In this document: positions 1 to 7,587 of the stretch, piece by piece | How the letters are laid out: every line of letters starts with the position of its first letter | Position numbering within the stretch: position 1 is the stretch's first letter | Assembly: GCA_035518875.1 (NCBI GenBank) | Contig: DATIXD010000177.1 | Coordinates: forward strand, 1 to 13,597 | Origin: DATIXD01 sp035518875 | GTDB lineage: Bacteria > Pseudomonadota > Gammaproteobacteria > Methylococcales > Methylococcaceae | Length of the DNA: 13,597 bases | Reading direction: 5' to 3' | Notes under the pieces: model-generated | Seen by the model: only the letters and a program-made list of their open reading frames with translations | Databases searched by the model: none | What the model was told of the DNA's origin: nothing | Program-made: the position numbers and the translations under genes

Positions 1-149
1 CACCCCCGCCGATTTCACCGGCCCGCTCCCCGCCCGGTGGAGAGTCCTTCGACTGGGATCAAACTTACGCCAACGATCCGGAACCGGGCGAACCGGCGCC
101 GGAATTTCAGTTTGATCAAACCGTCGACGGGGAGCCAGCACGCGCGTGA
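1..149 (+). CDS. IS91-family transposase, C-terminal end (runs off left edge)
   Basis: Reading in the frame that starts at base 3 gives a proline-rich tail beginning PPPISPARSPPGG, passing through PEFQFDQTV and stopping at TGA 147-149. The same tail, PPPISPAR...PEFD, closes the second IS91-type transposase remnant at 2788-2986, so this is the C-terminal end of a related but diverged copy. IS91 transposases are HUH single-strand nucleases that move DNA by rolling-circle transposition; the catalytic part of this copy lies outside the window. The usual ending of the family, FDQTVSW-stop, has drifted here into FDQTVDGEPARA, so the stop comes slightly later. Whether the upstream part is intact cannot be seen. 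Confidence 0.7.
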   Translation, partial: PPPISPARSPPGGESFDWDQTYANDPEPGEPAPEFQFDQTVDGEPARA

Positions 150-150
150 A

Positions 151-190
151 ATCACCCCGTTGCCGACTCGGCCCTTCGAGCCTGCAGGGA
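151..190 (+). repeat. IS91-type right end (probable oriIS), copy 1
   Basis: These 40 bases directly follow the transposase stop and recur at 3002-3042, after the second transposase remnant, with one substitution (G/C at the ninth to twelfth bases) and one added base. Similarity stops at about 190 and 3042, which marks the probable element boundary. A small stem CTCG/CGAG around GCCCTT lies at 167-180. In IS91 elements the origin end (oriIS) lies just 3' of the transposase gene, which matches. A CAAG tetranucleotide at 201-204, one of the reported IS91 target tetranucleotides, is ten bases further; using it as the target is speculation. Confidence 0.65.
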
Positions 191-304
191 GGCACTTTGC
201 CAAGAGTACGGGTTGACCACGTTCCAGTGGCCGTGTGCGACCCTTTGCATCCTGCATTTTCCTGCGTCAACCCTTGACAAACGCGTTTCCACGCTTTCCG
301 TTGC

Positions 305-333
305 TTGACAGCGTTTCAACCGGAGCGTGTAAT
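305..333 (+). promoter_or_regulatory. Predicted sigma70-type promoter for the glycosylase gene
   Basis: A perfect -35 box TTGACA (305-310) is separated by exactly 17 bases from TGTAAT (328-333), a five-of-six match to TATAAT. Transcription would begin near 340, giving a leader of about 210 bases before the glycosylase ATG at 551. A second TTGACA at 274-279 has no -10 partner at proper distance. Confidence 0.55.
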
Positions 334-341
334 TTAGCGTG

Positions 342-361
342 AATGGGCGAAAACGCCCATT
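342..361 (+). repeat. Perfect 8-bp hairpin at the predicted 5' end of the mRNA
   Basis: AATGGGCG (342-349), loop AAAA (350-353), CGCCCATT (354-361). It is not followed by a T run, so it is not a standard terminator. It begins within a few bases of the predicted start of transcription and could be a stabilising 5' stem-loop, or a DNA operator. Role unknown. Confidence 0.5.
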
Positions 362-550
362 GAAACTCCTATCCTTTACGCGGGAAGTGACGATGGAAAT
401 CGCGACGCTGCCCGTGCGAACGTTCTGGGCTTCGCGGGTGCGCCCGACACATTCCACCAAGCGAGCGCGCCACCCAGCAGCGACGCGCAATAGACCGCAA
501 ACGAAGCACCTGTACCGCGCCGCGCAACATTTGCCGAAAATCAGCACACC

Positions 551-1177
551 ATGCCGAAGACCTCGAGCGATGCGGCAGCAACTGCCCCGCGCCGGCTGGG
601 CCGTGCGGAACTACCGCGCGACACGCGCGCGCTTGCGCGCTACCTGCTCGGAAAGACGCTCGTGCACGAGACGGCGCAGGGACGAACCAGCGGTCGCATC
701 GTCGAGACCGAGGCGTATGTCGTCGGCGACGCCGCCGGGCACGCCTTCGTCGGGGAAACCCCGCGCAACCGCTCGCTGTTTCTCGAACGTGGCCACGCCT
801 ACGTCTACTTCAGCTACGGCGTGCACTGGTGTTTCAATATTTCCGCCGAGACAGAGTGTGTCGGCGCCGGGGTACTGGTAAGGGCGCTGGAACCGCTCGA
901 CGGCGTCGAGTTGATGCGCGTGCGGCGCGGCACAGACCGGCTCATCGACTTGGCGCGCGGGCCGGGAAGACTGGCAGCGGCGCTCGCAATTGATCGCCGC
1001 CTCGATGGAGTCGACCTCTGTGGCAAGGGGCCGCTTTGGCTCGGCACCGCGCTGCGGCCTGTTGGCCGAATTGGACGATCGGTGCGCATCGGGATCACGA
1101 AGGAAACGCAGCGGCTGCTGCGGTTCTACGAGAGGGGAAATCCGTTCGTGAGCGGGAGCCGGGCGATGCGCCAGTAG
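551..1177 (+). CDS. DNA-3-methyladenine glycosylase (AAG/Mpg family)
   Basis: Base-excision repair enzyme of the mammalian AAG/Mpg type, expected to excise alkylated purines such as 3-methyladenine and hypoxanthine. The 208-residue product has the normal length of bacterial members. The hallmark block VETEAY lies at residues 51-56, with E54 matching the catalytic Glu (E125 in human AAG), Y56 matching Y127 and H64 matching H136. TPRNRSLF (70-77) and YVYFSYGVH (84-92) follow, with Y86 and Y89 equivalent to the base-stacking tyrosines, and VLVRALEPLDG (108-118) carries the conserved Arg at 111. The C-terminus has RIGI...RFYERGNPFVS. The ATG at 551 lacks a clear Shine-Dalgarno sequence; a later start would still keep the fold. 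It converges on the DUF1499 gene with only 15 bases between stops, and is bracketed by IS91 remnants. Confidence 0.93.
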   Translation: MPKTSSDAAATAPRRLGRAELPRDTRALARYLLGKTLVHETAQGRTSGRIVETEAYVVGDAAGHAFVGETPRNRSLFLERGHAYVYFSYGVHWCFNISAETECVGAGVLVRALEPLDGVELMRVRRGTDRLIDLARGPGRLAAALAIDRRLDGVDLCGKGPLWLGTALRPVGRIGRSVRIGITKETQRLLRFYERGNPFVSGSRAMRQ

Positions 1178-1192
1178 TGGAGCCGAAATTCG

Positions 1193-1960
1193 CTACGCCC
1201 CCGCCGCGCGCAGTTGCTCCATGAAGCCGCGGATGCGCGCCGCGTTGGCGCCGACGTCGCTTTGTCCAATGCGCGACATCGAACGCATGTCCAGCTCGCT
1301 GCCTTTGTCCGCCGCGCGCACGCGCAGCACGATGTCGTCCTTGAAGCCGAACATCCTGGTGGTGGCGGTCGCCTCGATCCGTCCATCCTGCGGCACCGCA
1401 TCGACAACCTGCCAGCCGTCATCGGCCGCCAGTTTTGCCGCATGCGAAAACAGGTCCGCGGGCGCGAGCGCCGACCTGAACGTCGTGACGTCGGGATAGG
1501 CCTGCTTCTGCTGTTCGGCGATCTTGTCGTCCGCATAGTCGAGCCCGTCGGGCGCAGTGCGACGCGCCTGCGCGAGCGCGACAAAGGTGGGTGGATTGGC
1601 CGTGTCCGTGGTGATGTCGTGGATCGGCGGCACACGGCGTGCCTTCACAAGCTGCGCCGCAGGATATCCACCAACCACCGCACCGAGCAGCCCCCCCACG
1701 AGCGCAGCGCCGAAACCCTGTGCGCCCGAGACACCCCGCGTCAGGAACGCCCCGACGAGGGAAACGATCACGGCGAGCGCGCCGATCACGATCGCCGCGC
1801 CGGGCAGTTAGAACAGGGAAATACGCAGCGACCACCAACTCATCCTGTATCCGACCGGAGCGAGGGCCAAGGCGACCCCGCCGATGATGACCAGCCAGAG
1901 TCCGATCTGGGCAACGCGTGCGCTGAGGTCGAGGTGGCGCTCCGGTCCTGCAGTCCGCAT
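1193..1960 (-). pseudogene. DUF1499 membrane protein, interrupted by an in-frame TAA
   Basis: Reading from ATG 1960-1958 on the minus strand gives 50 residues with one membrane segment (QIGLWLVIIGGVALALAPV) and a conserved-looking GYRMSWWSLRISLF, then TAA at 1810-1808. The same frame continues without any other stop to 1193: LPGAAIVIGALAVIVSLVG (membrane segment), a Gly/Ala-rich segment near GGLLGAVVGG, then a soluble DUF1499-like domain with PPIHDITTDTANPP, AYPDV, DGRIEATATTRMFGFKDDIVLRV split over its core, and DVGANAARI near the end. Total about 255 codons, a normal full length. The simplest explanation is a single-base nonsense change (CAA or AAA to TAA). A GTG at 1789 could restart translation but would lose the first membrane segment. 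The 5' flank is replaced by an IS91 remnant 12 bases upstream. DUF1499 function is unknown. Confidence 0.8.
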
Positions 1961-1971
1961 GTCCCGGGGAC

Positions 1972-2986
1972 GCACGCTTTGGGGCCGTCACCGTTGTCCA
2001 TAGCTTTGGCTCTGCGCTGAGCGCCAACGTGCACTTCCACTGCTGCGTCATCGACGGTTTGTTCAGCGCGGCGGAGGAGGGGATACGGTTCCACCCGGCG
2101 TACTTGACCGACGCCGCGATAGCACAGGTGCATCAGCAGACTCGCCGGCGGGTGCTGAAGCTGTTCCATCGCCGTGAGTGGTTGTCACTGGAGGCGGTCG
2201 AGGCGATGCAGGCCTGGGAGCATGACGATGGCTTTCCCTGAACGCCGTGGTCTGGTTGCCCTTCTGGGACTGCGCCGGACTGGAACGATTGCTGCGGTAC
2301 TGTGCCCGCCTAGTCTTCGCTGGCGAGCGACTGAACTGGCTCGAACCGGATCAGCGCCTAGCCTACCAGCTGCCCAAGCCCAGACCGGACGGGCAAACGG
2401 AGCTTTACCTTACGCCCCTGGAATTCCTGGATCGTCTCGCTGCCCCGATTCCGCGGCCCCGAAAGCACCGCCATCGCTATCACGGGGTGCTGGCCCCCAA
2501 TTCTCCCTTGCGTCTTGCCGTGACGGCGTATGCCCGTTTGCCGATCCACACGCCGGCCCATCCATCCGCTGTACCGGTATCTCCGACATCGGCCGACTCC
2601 GCCCCGACTGAGTCCGCACCCGCTTCGCACGCGCGCACTCTCTGCGCCGTCCTGATCGCGCGGGTTTACGAGATCCTGCCCTTGATCTGCCCGGAATGTG
2701 GCGGCGAAATGCGGCTGATCGCCTTCGTCACCGACGCCGAGCCGGTATGGCGCATCTTGGCCCATCTGGACGAGCCGGTCAGGCCGCCACCGATTTCCCC
2801 TGCTCGCTTGCCGCCGGAACAGACTGGGTTCGACCGGGAGTCAACCTCCGCCTACGATCCGGAAAGGGGTGACCCGATGCCGGAATTCGACAAATCGTCA
2901 GGATGGACGATTTGCACCGCGAAGCGACCCGAAGGGTGGCGCACCGGAAGGTGCGCCATGAATTCGACCAAACGGTGAGTTGGTAG
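1972..2986 (+). pseudogene. IS91-family transposase remnant, 5'-truncated and frameshifted
   Basis: Homology starts abruptly near 1972 with ARFGAVTVVHSFGSALSANV and includes HFH in NVHFHCCVIDG, the HUH metal-binding motif of rolling-circle transposases. The frame stops at TGA 2239-2241 but continues one frame over from 2238 (LNAVVWLPFWDCAGLERLL), so one base, probably a T in the TTTCCC stretch near 2233-2238, has been lost. Then come YQLPKPRPDG, RHRYHGVLAPNSPLR and a zinc-ribbon-like CPECGGEMRLIAF, all typical of the IS91 C-terminal half. The end is disturbed by a 77-base duplication/insertion: the frame now stops at 2976-2978, whereas the expected EFDQTVSW-stop is still readable at 2960-2986 in another frame. 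The N-terminal half and left end are missing. Not functional. Confidence 0.85.
2883..2968 (+). repeat. 77-bp duplication/insertion with three tandem hairpins inside the transposase tail
   Basis: GAATTCGAC occurs at 2883-2891 and again at 2960-2968, and about 15 further bases after each copy are similar (encoding EFDKSSGW and EFDQTVSW), so the tail of the gene is present twice 77 bases apart. The DNA between holds three adjacent hairpins with GAA-type loops: CGC-GAA-GCG (2918-2926), ACCC-GAA-GGGT (2927-2937) and TGGCGCACC-GGAA-GGTGCGCCA (2937-2958). It could be a small palindromic mobile repeat with a target duplication, or a slippage product. Confidence 0.5.
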
Positions 2987-3001
2987 CCCGCCCTTTCACT
3001 G

Positions 3002-3042
3002 ATCACCCCGTTCCCGACTCGGCCCTTCGAGCCTGGCAGGGA
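3002..3042 (+). repeat. IS91-type right end (probable oriIS), copy 2
   Basis: Forty-one bases nearly identical to 151-190, in the same orientation and the same position relative to a transposase 3' end. It closes the second IS91 remnant. The following bases to about 3190 are still GC-rich but hold no recognisable gene, before the AT-rich efflux gene begins. Confidence 0.65.
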
Positions 3043-3222
3043 TGGGATGCGCATGGCCGAAAACCCGGATCGGCCATCACCGCAAGCCCTTTTAACGCCT
3101 CGAGTGCCCGCGAATTTCCTCTGAACATCCTCGACCACCTCGCGTTCTCGGTGCTCAGCGCTGACGGCGCCTGACCCGAAGCGCCATTTGCTCGAAATAG
3201 GCAATTAAGCTCATTGAATTTT

Positions 3223-4656
3223 TTATCTTTCTTCTAGTTCTTGGGGAGAAACGTCTTCAACAGGCCAACCGCCTCCTAATGCCTTATACAGTGTAATCGT
3301 ATCAAATAAGAGTTGTTGATGGTTTTCCAATAAAAGCAATGAGGCTTGTAATAATGTTCGTTGGACTTCAAAAACCTGTAATTGTGTCACTTCTCCTTCG
3401 CTTAATCCGGTAAGAGTAATTTCAGCCACTGCTCTGATTTGTTGTGCCCTGGACTCAAGTTCTTTGCGTTGCTCTTTATGATTAAACAGATTGACAAGCG
3501 CATTCTCCACTTCTTGAAAAGCAGTAACGACAGTCTGTCTATAAATAGCTTCCGCAGTTAGTTGTTGTGCTTCTCTAACTTTAATATTTGCTGCAATGGA
3601 TGGATCAAAAATAGGAATATTAACAGATGGCCCAATACCAAATGTCCAAGTTTTGATTGCATTTGACAAGGCGGCTGACAATAAGTTATTCATACCACCA
3701 TCAGCGGTAAGAGAAATAGTAGGCAGTTTTTCTAATCGCGCCTTGCCCAATAGTTCGTATTGCGCCAATACATTATATTCTGCTGCAACAATGTCCGGTC
3801 TTCGTGATAACAAATCAGAGGGCAAACCAACCGGCACATCAGGAAGGGATATGATTTGTTGGAGATCTGCCACGGGGACTTTGAGATCCCCCGCTGGAAT
3901 ACCCAGTAAACTTGCCAATTCATTTTGTGTGACGGCACGTTTTCGCTCAAACTCCAATAATTGAGATTGCAGAAAGTTGATTTCTGCTTGTTGCAACATA
4001 AGCTCGCTTCGCGTTCGTAGCCCTGCTTCTAGCTGTCGTACATATATCGCCAGTATTTCTTTTGCGGTCGCCAATGCTTGCTGTTGCGCTTTGATTTGTT
4101 CATCGAACTGACGGATTAAGAAATATTTAGAGGCGACTTCTGATACTATGGAAAGCCAGACACTTCTCCAATCGGCTTCACTGGCTTTATATACGGCAGT
4201 TTGTGCCAAAACCCCTTTTTTTAATTTACCCCAAAAATCAAGTTCCCAAGATAATGAAGCAGATGCGTGGTCTATCATAAACGTATCAGAAGTTGCTGGT
4301 AGCGGACCACCAAACTGTCCTTGCACACCACCGGTAACGGACGTGCCTAGGGATAAGATGGGAAGTCGTCCGGCATTTTCTCGTGTTATTCCTGCTTTTG
4401 CTTCGGCAGTTCGTGCGGCGGCTATCTGGATAGTAATGCTATTACTTATCGCTTTTTCAATTAACCCATCCAAGTAAGGATTTTTGAATTCTTTCCACCA
4501 ATCAATCTTAATAACTTGCTCTCCTTTGGAAGGATCGCCCGCATTAAGAGACCAACCTTCCTTAACAGGTGATACGGGTTGTTTGAATTCTGGACCCGCG
4601 AGACCTGCGCATCCTGCCAAGGAAAATAATACGATTACTAAAAAGAGTCGTCTCAT
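3223..4656 (-). CDS. Outer-membrane efflux lipoprotein, TolC/NodT (OprM-like) family
   Basis: The 477-residue product has the normal length for the outer-membrane channel of tripartite RND-type efflux pumps. Residues 1-16 form a lipoprotein signal with lipobox LAGC (acylated Cys16). Then come IDWWKEFKNPYLDGLIEKA, a characteristic N-terminal helix start, the SWELDFWGKLKKG strand-turn of the first beta-barrel part, and GLPSDLLSRRPDIVAAEYNV, the signature that opens the second outer membrane efflux repeat. Two such repeats cover about 55-250 and 270-460. The gene is clearly AT-rich compared with both flanks (many AAT, ATT and TTT codons), which suggests transfer from a lower-GC donor. No membrane-fusion protein or RND pump gene is beside it, so it either serves a pump encoded elsewhere or is an orphan left from a larger operon. 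The ATG at 4656 has no obvious ribosome-binding site. TAA at 3225-3223. Confidence 0.93.
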   Translation of the reverse strand: MRRLFLVIVLFSLAGCAGLAGPEFKQPVSPVKEGWSLNAGDPSKGEQVIKIDWWKEFKNPYLDGLIEKAISNSITIQIAAARTAEAKAGITRENAGRLPILSLGTSVTGGVQGQFGGPLPATSDTFMIDHASASLSWELDFWGKLKKGVLAQTAVYKASEADWRSVWLSIVSEVASKYFLIRQFDEQIKAQQQALATAKEILAIYVRQLEAGLRTRSELMLQQAEINFLQSQLLEFERKRAVTQNELASLLGIPAGDLKVPVADLQQIISLPDVPVGLPSDLLSRRPDIVAAEYNVLAQYELLGKARLEKLPTISLTADGGMNNLLSAALSNAIKTWTFGIGPSVNIPIFDPSIAANIKVREAQQLTAEAIYRQTVVTAFQEVENALVNLFNHKEQRKELESRAQQIRAVAEITLTGLSEGEVTQLQVFEVQRTLLQASLLLLENHQQLLFDTITLYKALGGGWPVEDVSPQELEER

Positions 4657-5198
4657 TGGAAATGGAAACGCGGTCTAAATTGACTCTGTGTGGTGTTGAT
4701 ATTGAGTTAGAAACGCAGCAGGTTGCCGCAAGGAGGCGCTGGGCAACCTGCTTGTCGGGTGGATTTTCACATTGGAGTAGCCCTTTCACCTGCTTCAGCG
4801 TACATAAGAACGCCGGGGTCTGACACAGTACCACCGCCGCCATCTTCGCCCGTCTGGTCACCCACTAAACGACCGTCATCAACACATTGGTCGACACCTT
4901 GACAAGGGGAAGATCCGAGACCTATCTGGCTGAGCGTCTTTCCCTTTAGCTTTTCGCCCAGGATCAAAGTCAATCTACATACTATTTCCATCCGGATTGC
5001 TGAGTGAATGTTTACTACTTCATCATCGAAAAACGCGATAGATTCGGTAGCGCAACGTTTGTGCCACGGATTCGCATTGCTAGCCTGGATGGTGATAAAA
5101 GTCTATGAAATACAATACGATGCCATGTTTTGTACGAGATCTCTGGATCACAGTGTCGTAACTTAATTGGATATTGGATTGCATAATCTCTGGACGTT
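4657..5198. other. Gene-poor stretch between efflux gene and transposase remnant
   Basis: About 540 bases without a gene I can support. It holds an 11-bp inverted repeat (4717-4752). A 74-codon frame on the minus strand (4991-4767) and a 34-codon GTG frame on the plus strand (5004-5108) show no family resemblance to me. Probably decayed or border DNA of the transferred segment. Confidence 0.5.
4717..4752. repeat. 11-bp perfect inverted repeat upstream of the efflux gene
   Basis: AGCAGGTTGCC (4717-4727) and GGCAACCTGCT (4742-4752) are exact reverse complements around a 14-base loop. It lies 60 bases upstream of the efflux ATG. On the minus strand only a short TTTCT follows, so a terminator for a lost upstream gene is possible but weak; an operator is equally possible. 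Confidence 0.5.
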
Positions 5199-5213
5199 AT
5201 GTCCATTTTTGTT

Positions 5214-5529
5214 GTACGCCAGGCTCTGGGGGATGAGGAATTTGTAAGACGGATGCAGGCGAAGATCCAAACTGTTCAAACAGACGTCAATAACCCCAAG
5301 CGACAACGCAGACCCCCAGCACCTTCCCTCGAACATCTCGCCAGTCAACACGTAGACCGCAATCAAGCGATTCTTGCGGCTTATCGGACGGGGCAGTATT
5401 CCTACCAAAAGATCGGGGCGTTTTTTTGGCCTGCATTTCACAACCGTCGGGCAGATTGTGCGCGAGGGCGCGAGAGGATGCCCTTGGGTTTTGCGACATG
5501 ATGAAGCGAGAGCTGGTGACCAGCCCTAA
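5214..5529 (+). pseudogene. RAYT-type (REP-associated Y1) transposase, C-terminal remnant
   Basis: The product from about 5214 reads VRQALGDEEFVRRMQ, then KRQRRPPAPSLEHLASQH, DRNQAILAAYRTGQYSYQKIGAFF. This is the C-terminal part of the IS200-like/RAYT transposases in which a helix-turn-helix segment of the type AYxTGxYSYxxIAxxFGVHxTTVGRIVR closes the protein. At a run of seven Ts (5421-5427) the frame shifts: with six Ts the product continues as FFGLHFTTVGQIVREGARG and stops at TAA 5527-5529; as written the conserved helix is lost and the frame ends at 5501. The catalytic N-terminal domain with the HUH motif and tyrosine is absent. The remnant is therefore both truncated and frameshifted. The family is linked to dispersal of REP hairpins. 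Confidence 0.7.
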
Positions 5530-5897
5530 ATCGACAGCACTTCCCGACCGATCTCGCGTGTCAATACGCTCGAGATTTGCTCCGTGCCGTTGTTCCAGAC
5601 GTATGGCGGCAATGAGTCCACAACCGCCATACATAAACGTTTCCTCACAGGCAGGAGTTGGCCGGAAGCTGAAGTTTCTACCTAACAACTATTGTCAGAT
5701 CAAATCGAGATTACTATAGATTCCGGTATTTTTCGTTTTCGACTCGATTCTTGATCCAAGACGATAGCGCTCTGTTCTTTGAGCAGACTGTGAGCGCGGT
5801 AGTCGTCAAGGCGATGATCGCCCTGATGTCCTGAAACGCTTCGCCGCACTAAGGAAGGTGCAGCGAACGGTCCGGCGCGCTGCAGCCCGACCGCGCA
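5530..5897. other. Intergenic stretch downstream of the redox operon
   Basis: No gene is supported. On the minus strand a 34-codon frame (5630-5526) ends in NNGTEQISSVLTREIGREVLSI, faintly like the C-terminus of an acyl-CoA dehydrogenase, which is too little to call. No clear rho-independent terminator follows the operon end at 5898. Confidence 0.4.
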
Positions 5898-7574
5898 TCA
5901 AGCCTCGATGTCCAGATCGGCTAGTGCCGTGCTGCAACAGGCATATACGAAGCCGGCGTCTCTGGTCCTCTGGTCAATCTCGCAATCTTTGCTTACATGC
6001 ACCTCGCCGCGACATTTCACCTCGCATGCACCGCAGCTTCCCATCCGGCAGGCGTAATCGATCTCGATGCCGTGGGCTTCCGCCAATTCCAGGAGCGTGA
6101 GTTTTTCATCGGTGTCCACGGTCACGCCGGATTTTCCGAACGTCACCTTATGGCGAGGTTCCGTTAGTTTCAAGGCTGGAACATCGCCCTTGGCCCCTTG
6201 TGCCACGCGTCCCGTACCGAAACTTTCGGTGTGCAGTTTCGCCAGATCGAAGCCCATGTCCCGCAGAATGTCAGTCACTCCTTGGGCGAAGGGTTCCGGT
6301 CCGCACATGAACACGTGGCGTTCCGCCAGATCGGGTACGAGTATATCGATCATCTGCGGGCTGATCCGCCCGGTAAAGCCTGTCCATGACTCCGTGCCGC
6401 GCCAGCCTGAGGTCACGGTTACCGCCACCTGGAACCGGCTGTGGCGCGCGGACATCAGCTCCAGTTCCTTGCGGAAAATGATCTCCGCGGGTGACTTGAA
6501 GGACACCAGCATCTTCACGTCTACGTCTGACGTGGTATCCACGATCCAGCGGCTCATGGACATGATCGGCGTCACTCCGCTGCCGGCGCCAATGAACAAC
6601 ATTTTGGAGGACGGATAATTGAAGCAACTGAACTTCCCGGCAGGACCCCGGACGGTCAACACCTGTCCGAATTTCACGTGATCACAAAACCAGTTCGACA
6701 CCAACCCGCCCGGTACGCGCTTGACGGTTAATTCCAGCACGTGGGGACGGGAGGGGCTGGAGGACATGCTGTAGGACCGCTGCACTTCGCGGCCGTCGAT
6801 GTTCAGCAGGAAGGTCACGAACTGCCCCGGCTTGTAGGAAAACAATAGCGGCATTTCTCCGACCAGGCGGAAGGTCTTCACATCGTGGGTTTCCTCGATG
6901 ATATCCGCCACCCTGAGCGTGGTGACTCCTTCGCTCCACATCCCGATTTGGCTGTGCTGTGCCACCAGATGGCTCAGCAGCGGACAGGCGGGCGGCGGCG
7001 GTGGGGTGTAGAAATAGGAGGGTATCTCCTCCAGTTCCTCGGCCGCGACGTCTTCATGCCCTTCCAGGGGCGGGGCGTCGGCCAAGGAGAAGCGGAGTTG
7101 ATAGCCCGGCAGGTCTACCAGATCGCCGTCGCAGAGCTGCACCGGCACTTTCGGTTTCAGCTTTTTGCGGTTAAGCAGCGTGCCGTTTTCCAGGTCGAGT
7201 CCTTCGATATAAAGCTTTTGGTCTTTTTTCCGGAGTACGGCATGGAACAGGCCGAGCTTGTAGGCTTCCAGTTGCAGGTGGGCGGTGGGATGCCGGCCGA
7301 TGACGGTTTCCCGGCCCAACTGATCGATGGTGATTTCGTGAACCTCGACTCCGTTTTTGAGGATGGCCATTTTGTCATCAGGATTGTCGTAGAACTGGTC
7401 GCCCTGGAACAAGCGGGTGAGCCAGAGTTCGCCCGCGGCTCCGACTTTGGCGGTGTGATGCGCCGATTTTTCCCGGCTTCCTTCCGGCGGCGAGAAAATC
7501 GGCCCATCCTCAGAGAAAAACATCCGGCGCCAGAAGTCGTCGTCGCTGTTTTCGTGTTCGCTGGTCGTCGCCAT
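5898..7574 (-). CDS. FHA domain - flavin reductase - 2Fe-2S ferredoxin fusion protein
   Basis: A 558-residue soluble protein with three modules. Residues about 88-165 form an FHA fold: VIGRHP (91-96), H111, ENGTLLN (129-135), DGDLVDL. The Ser of the usual S-R-x-H motif is replaced by Gly108, so phosphothreonine binding is doubtful. A proline-rich linker (PPPPP, 191-195) leads to a ferredoxin-NADP reductase-like module: FAD motif RSYS (266-269), pyridine-nucleotide motif GAGSGVTP (329-336), CGPEPF (424-429). A plant-type ferredoxin domain ends the protein, with C509, C514, C517 and C546 or C547 in CX4CX2CX28-29C spacing. The catalytic half resembles Hcr/BenC-type NAD(P)H reductases and should pass electrons from NAD(P)H through FAD to 2Fe-2S. 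It is the last gene of the operon, 13 bases after the previous one, with a ribosome site GAGGGG eight bases before the ATG. The likely electron acceptor is the flavin-globin protein of the same operon; this is inference. Confidence 0.9.
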   Translation of the reverse strand: MATTSEHENSDDDFWRRMFFSEDGPIFSPPEGSREKSAHHTAKVGAAGELWLTRLFQGDQFYDNPDDKMAILKNGVEVHEITIDQLGRETVIGRHPTAHLQLEAYKLGLFHAVLRKKDQKLYIEGLDLENGTLLNRKKLKPKVPVQLCDGDLVDLPGYQLRFSLADAPPLEGHEDVAAEELEEIPSYFYTPPPPPACPLLSHLVAQHSQIGMWSEGVTTLRVADIIEETHDVKTFRLVGEMPLLFSYKPGQFVTFLLNIDGREVQRSYSMSSSPSRPHVLELTVKRVPGGLVSNWFCDHVKFGQVLTVRGPAGKFSCFNYPSSKMLFIGAGSGVTPIMSMSRWIVDTTSDVDVKMLVSFKSPAEIIFRKELELMSARHSRFQVAVTVTSGWRGTESWTGFTGRISPQMIDILVPDLAERHVFMCGPEPFAQGVTDILRDMGFDLAKLHTESFGTGRVAQGAKGDVPALKLTEPRHKVTFGKSGVTVDTDEKLTLLELAEAHGIEIDYACRMGSCGACEVKCRGEVHVSKDCEIDQRTRDAGFVYACCSTALADLDIEA

Positions 7575-7587
7575 CGCAGGATCCCCT

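Larger units (their letters stand above)
194..550. other. Intergenic region between IS91 end and the glycosylase gene
   Basis: No gene is supported here. It holds a sigma70-like promoter (305-333) and a perfect hairpin (342-361), described separately. An open frame crossing 339-881 exists but is the out-of-frame shadow of the glycosylase gene. Confidence 0.6.

Noticed and set aside
339..881. Long plus-strand open frame over the start of the glycosylase gene
   Set aside because: Arg/Ala-rich product without family features, overlapping the well-supported glycosylase in another frame.
1214..2020. 268-codon plus-strand open frame opposite DUF1499
   Set aside because: Antisense shadow of a GC-rich gene; the minus-strand frame has clear membrane and domain features.
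4767..4991. 74-codon minus-strand frame starting MEIVCRLTLILGEK
   Set aside because: No recognisable family, no ribosome site, lies in apparently decayed DNA.
5004..5108. 34-codon GTG frame VNVYYFIIEKRDRFG...
   Set aside because: Looks protein-like at first but is too short to assign and has no supporting context.
5526..5630. Minus-strand peptide ending GTEQISSVLTREIGREVL, faintly like an acyl-CoA dehydrogenase C-terminus
   Set aside because: Only about 25 residues are suggestive and the upstream sequence fits only with a frameshift and a deletion.
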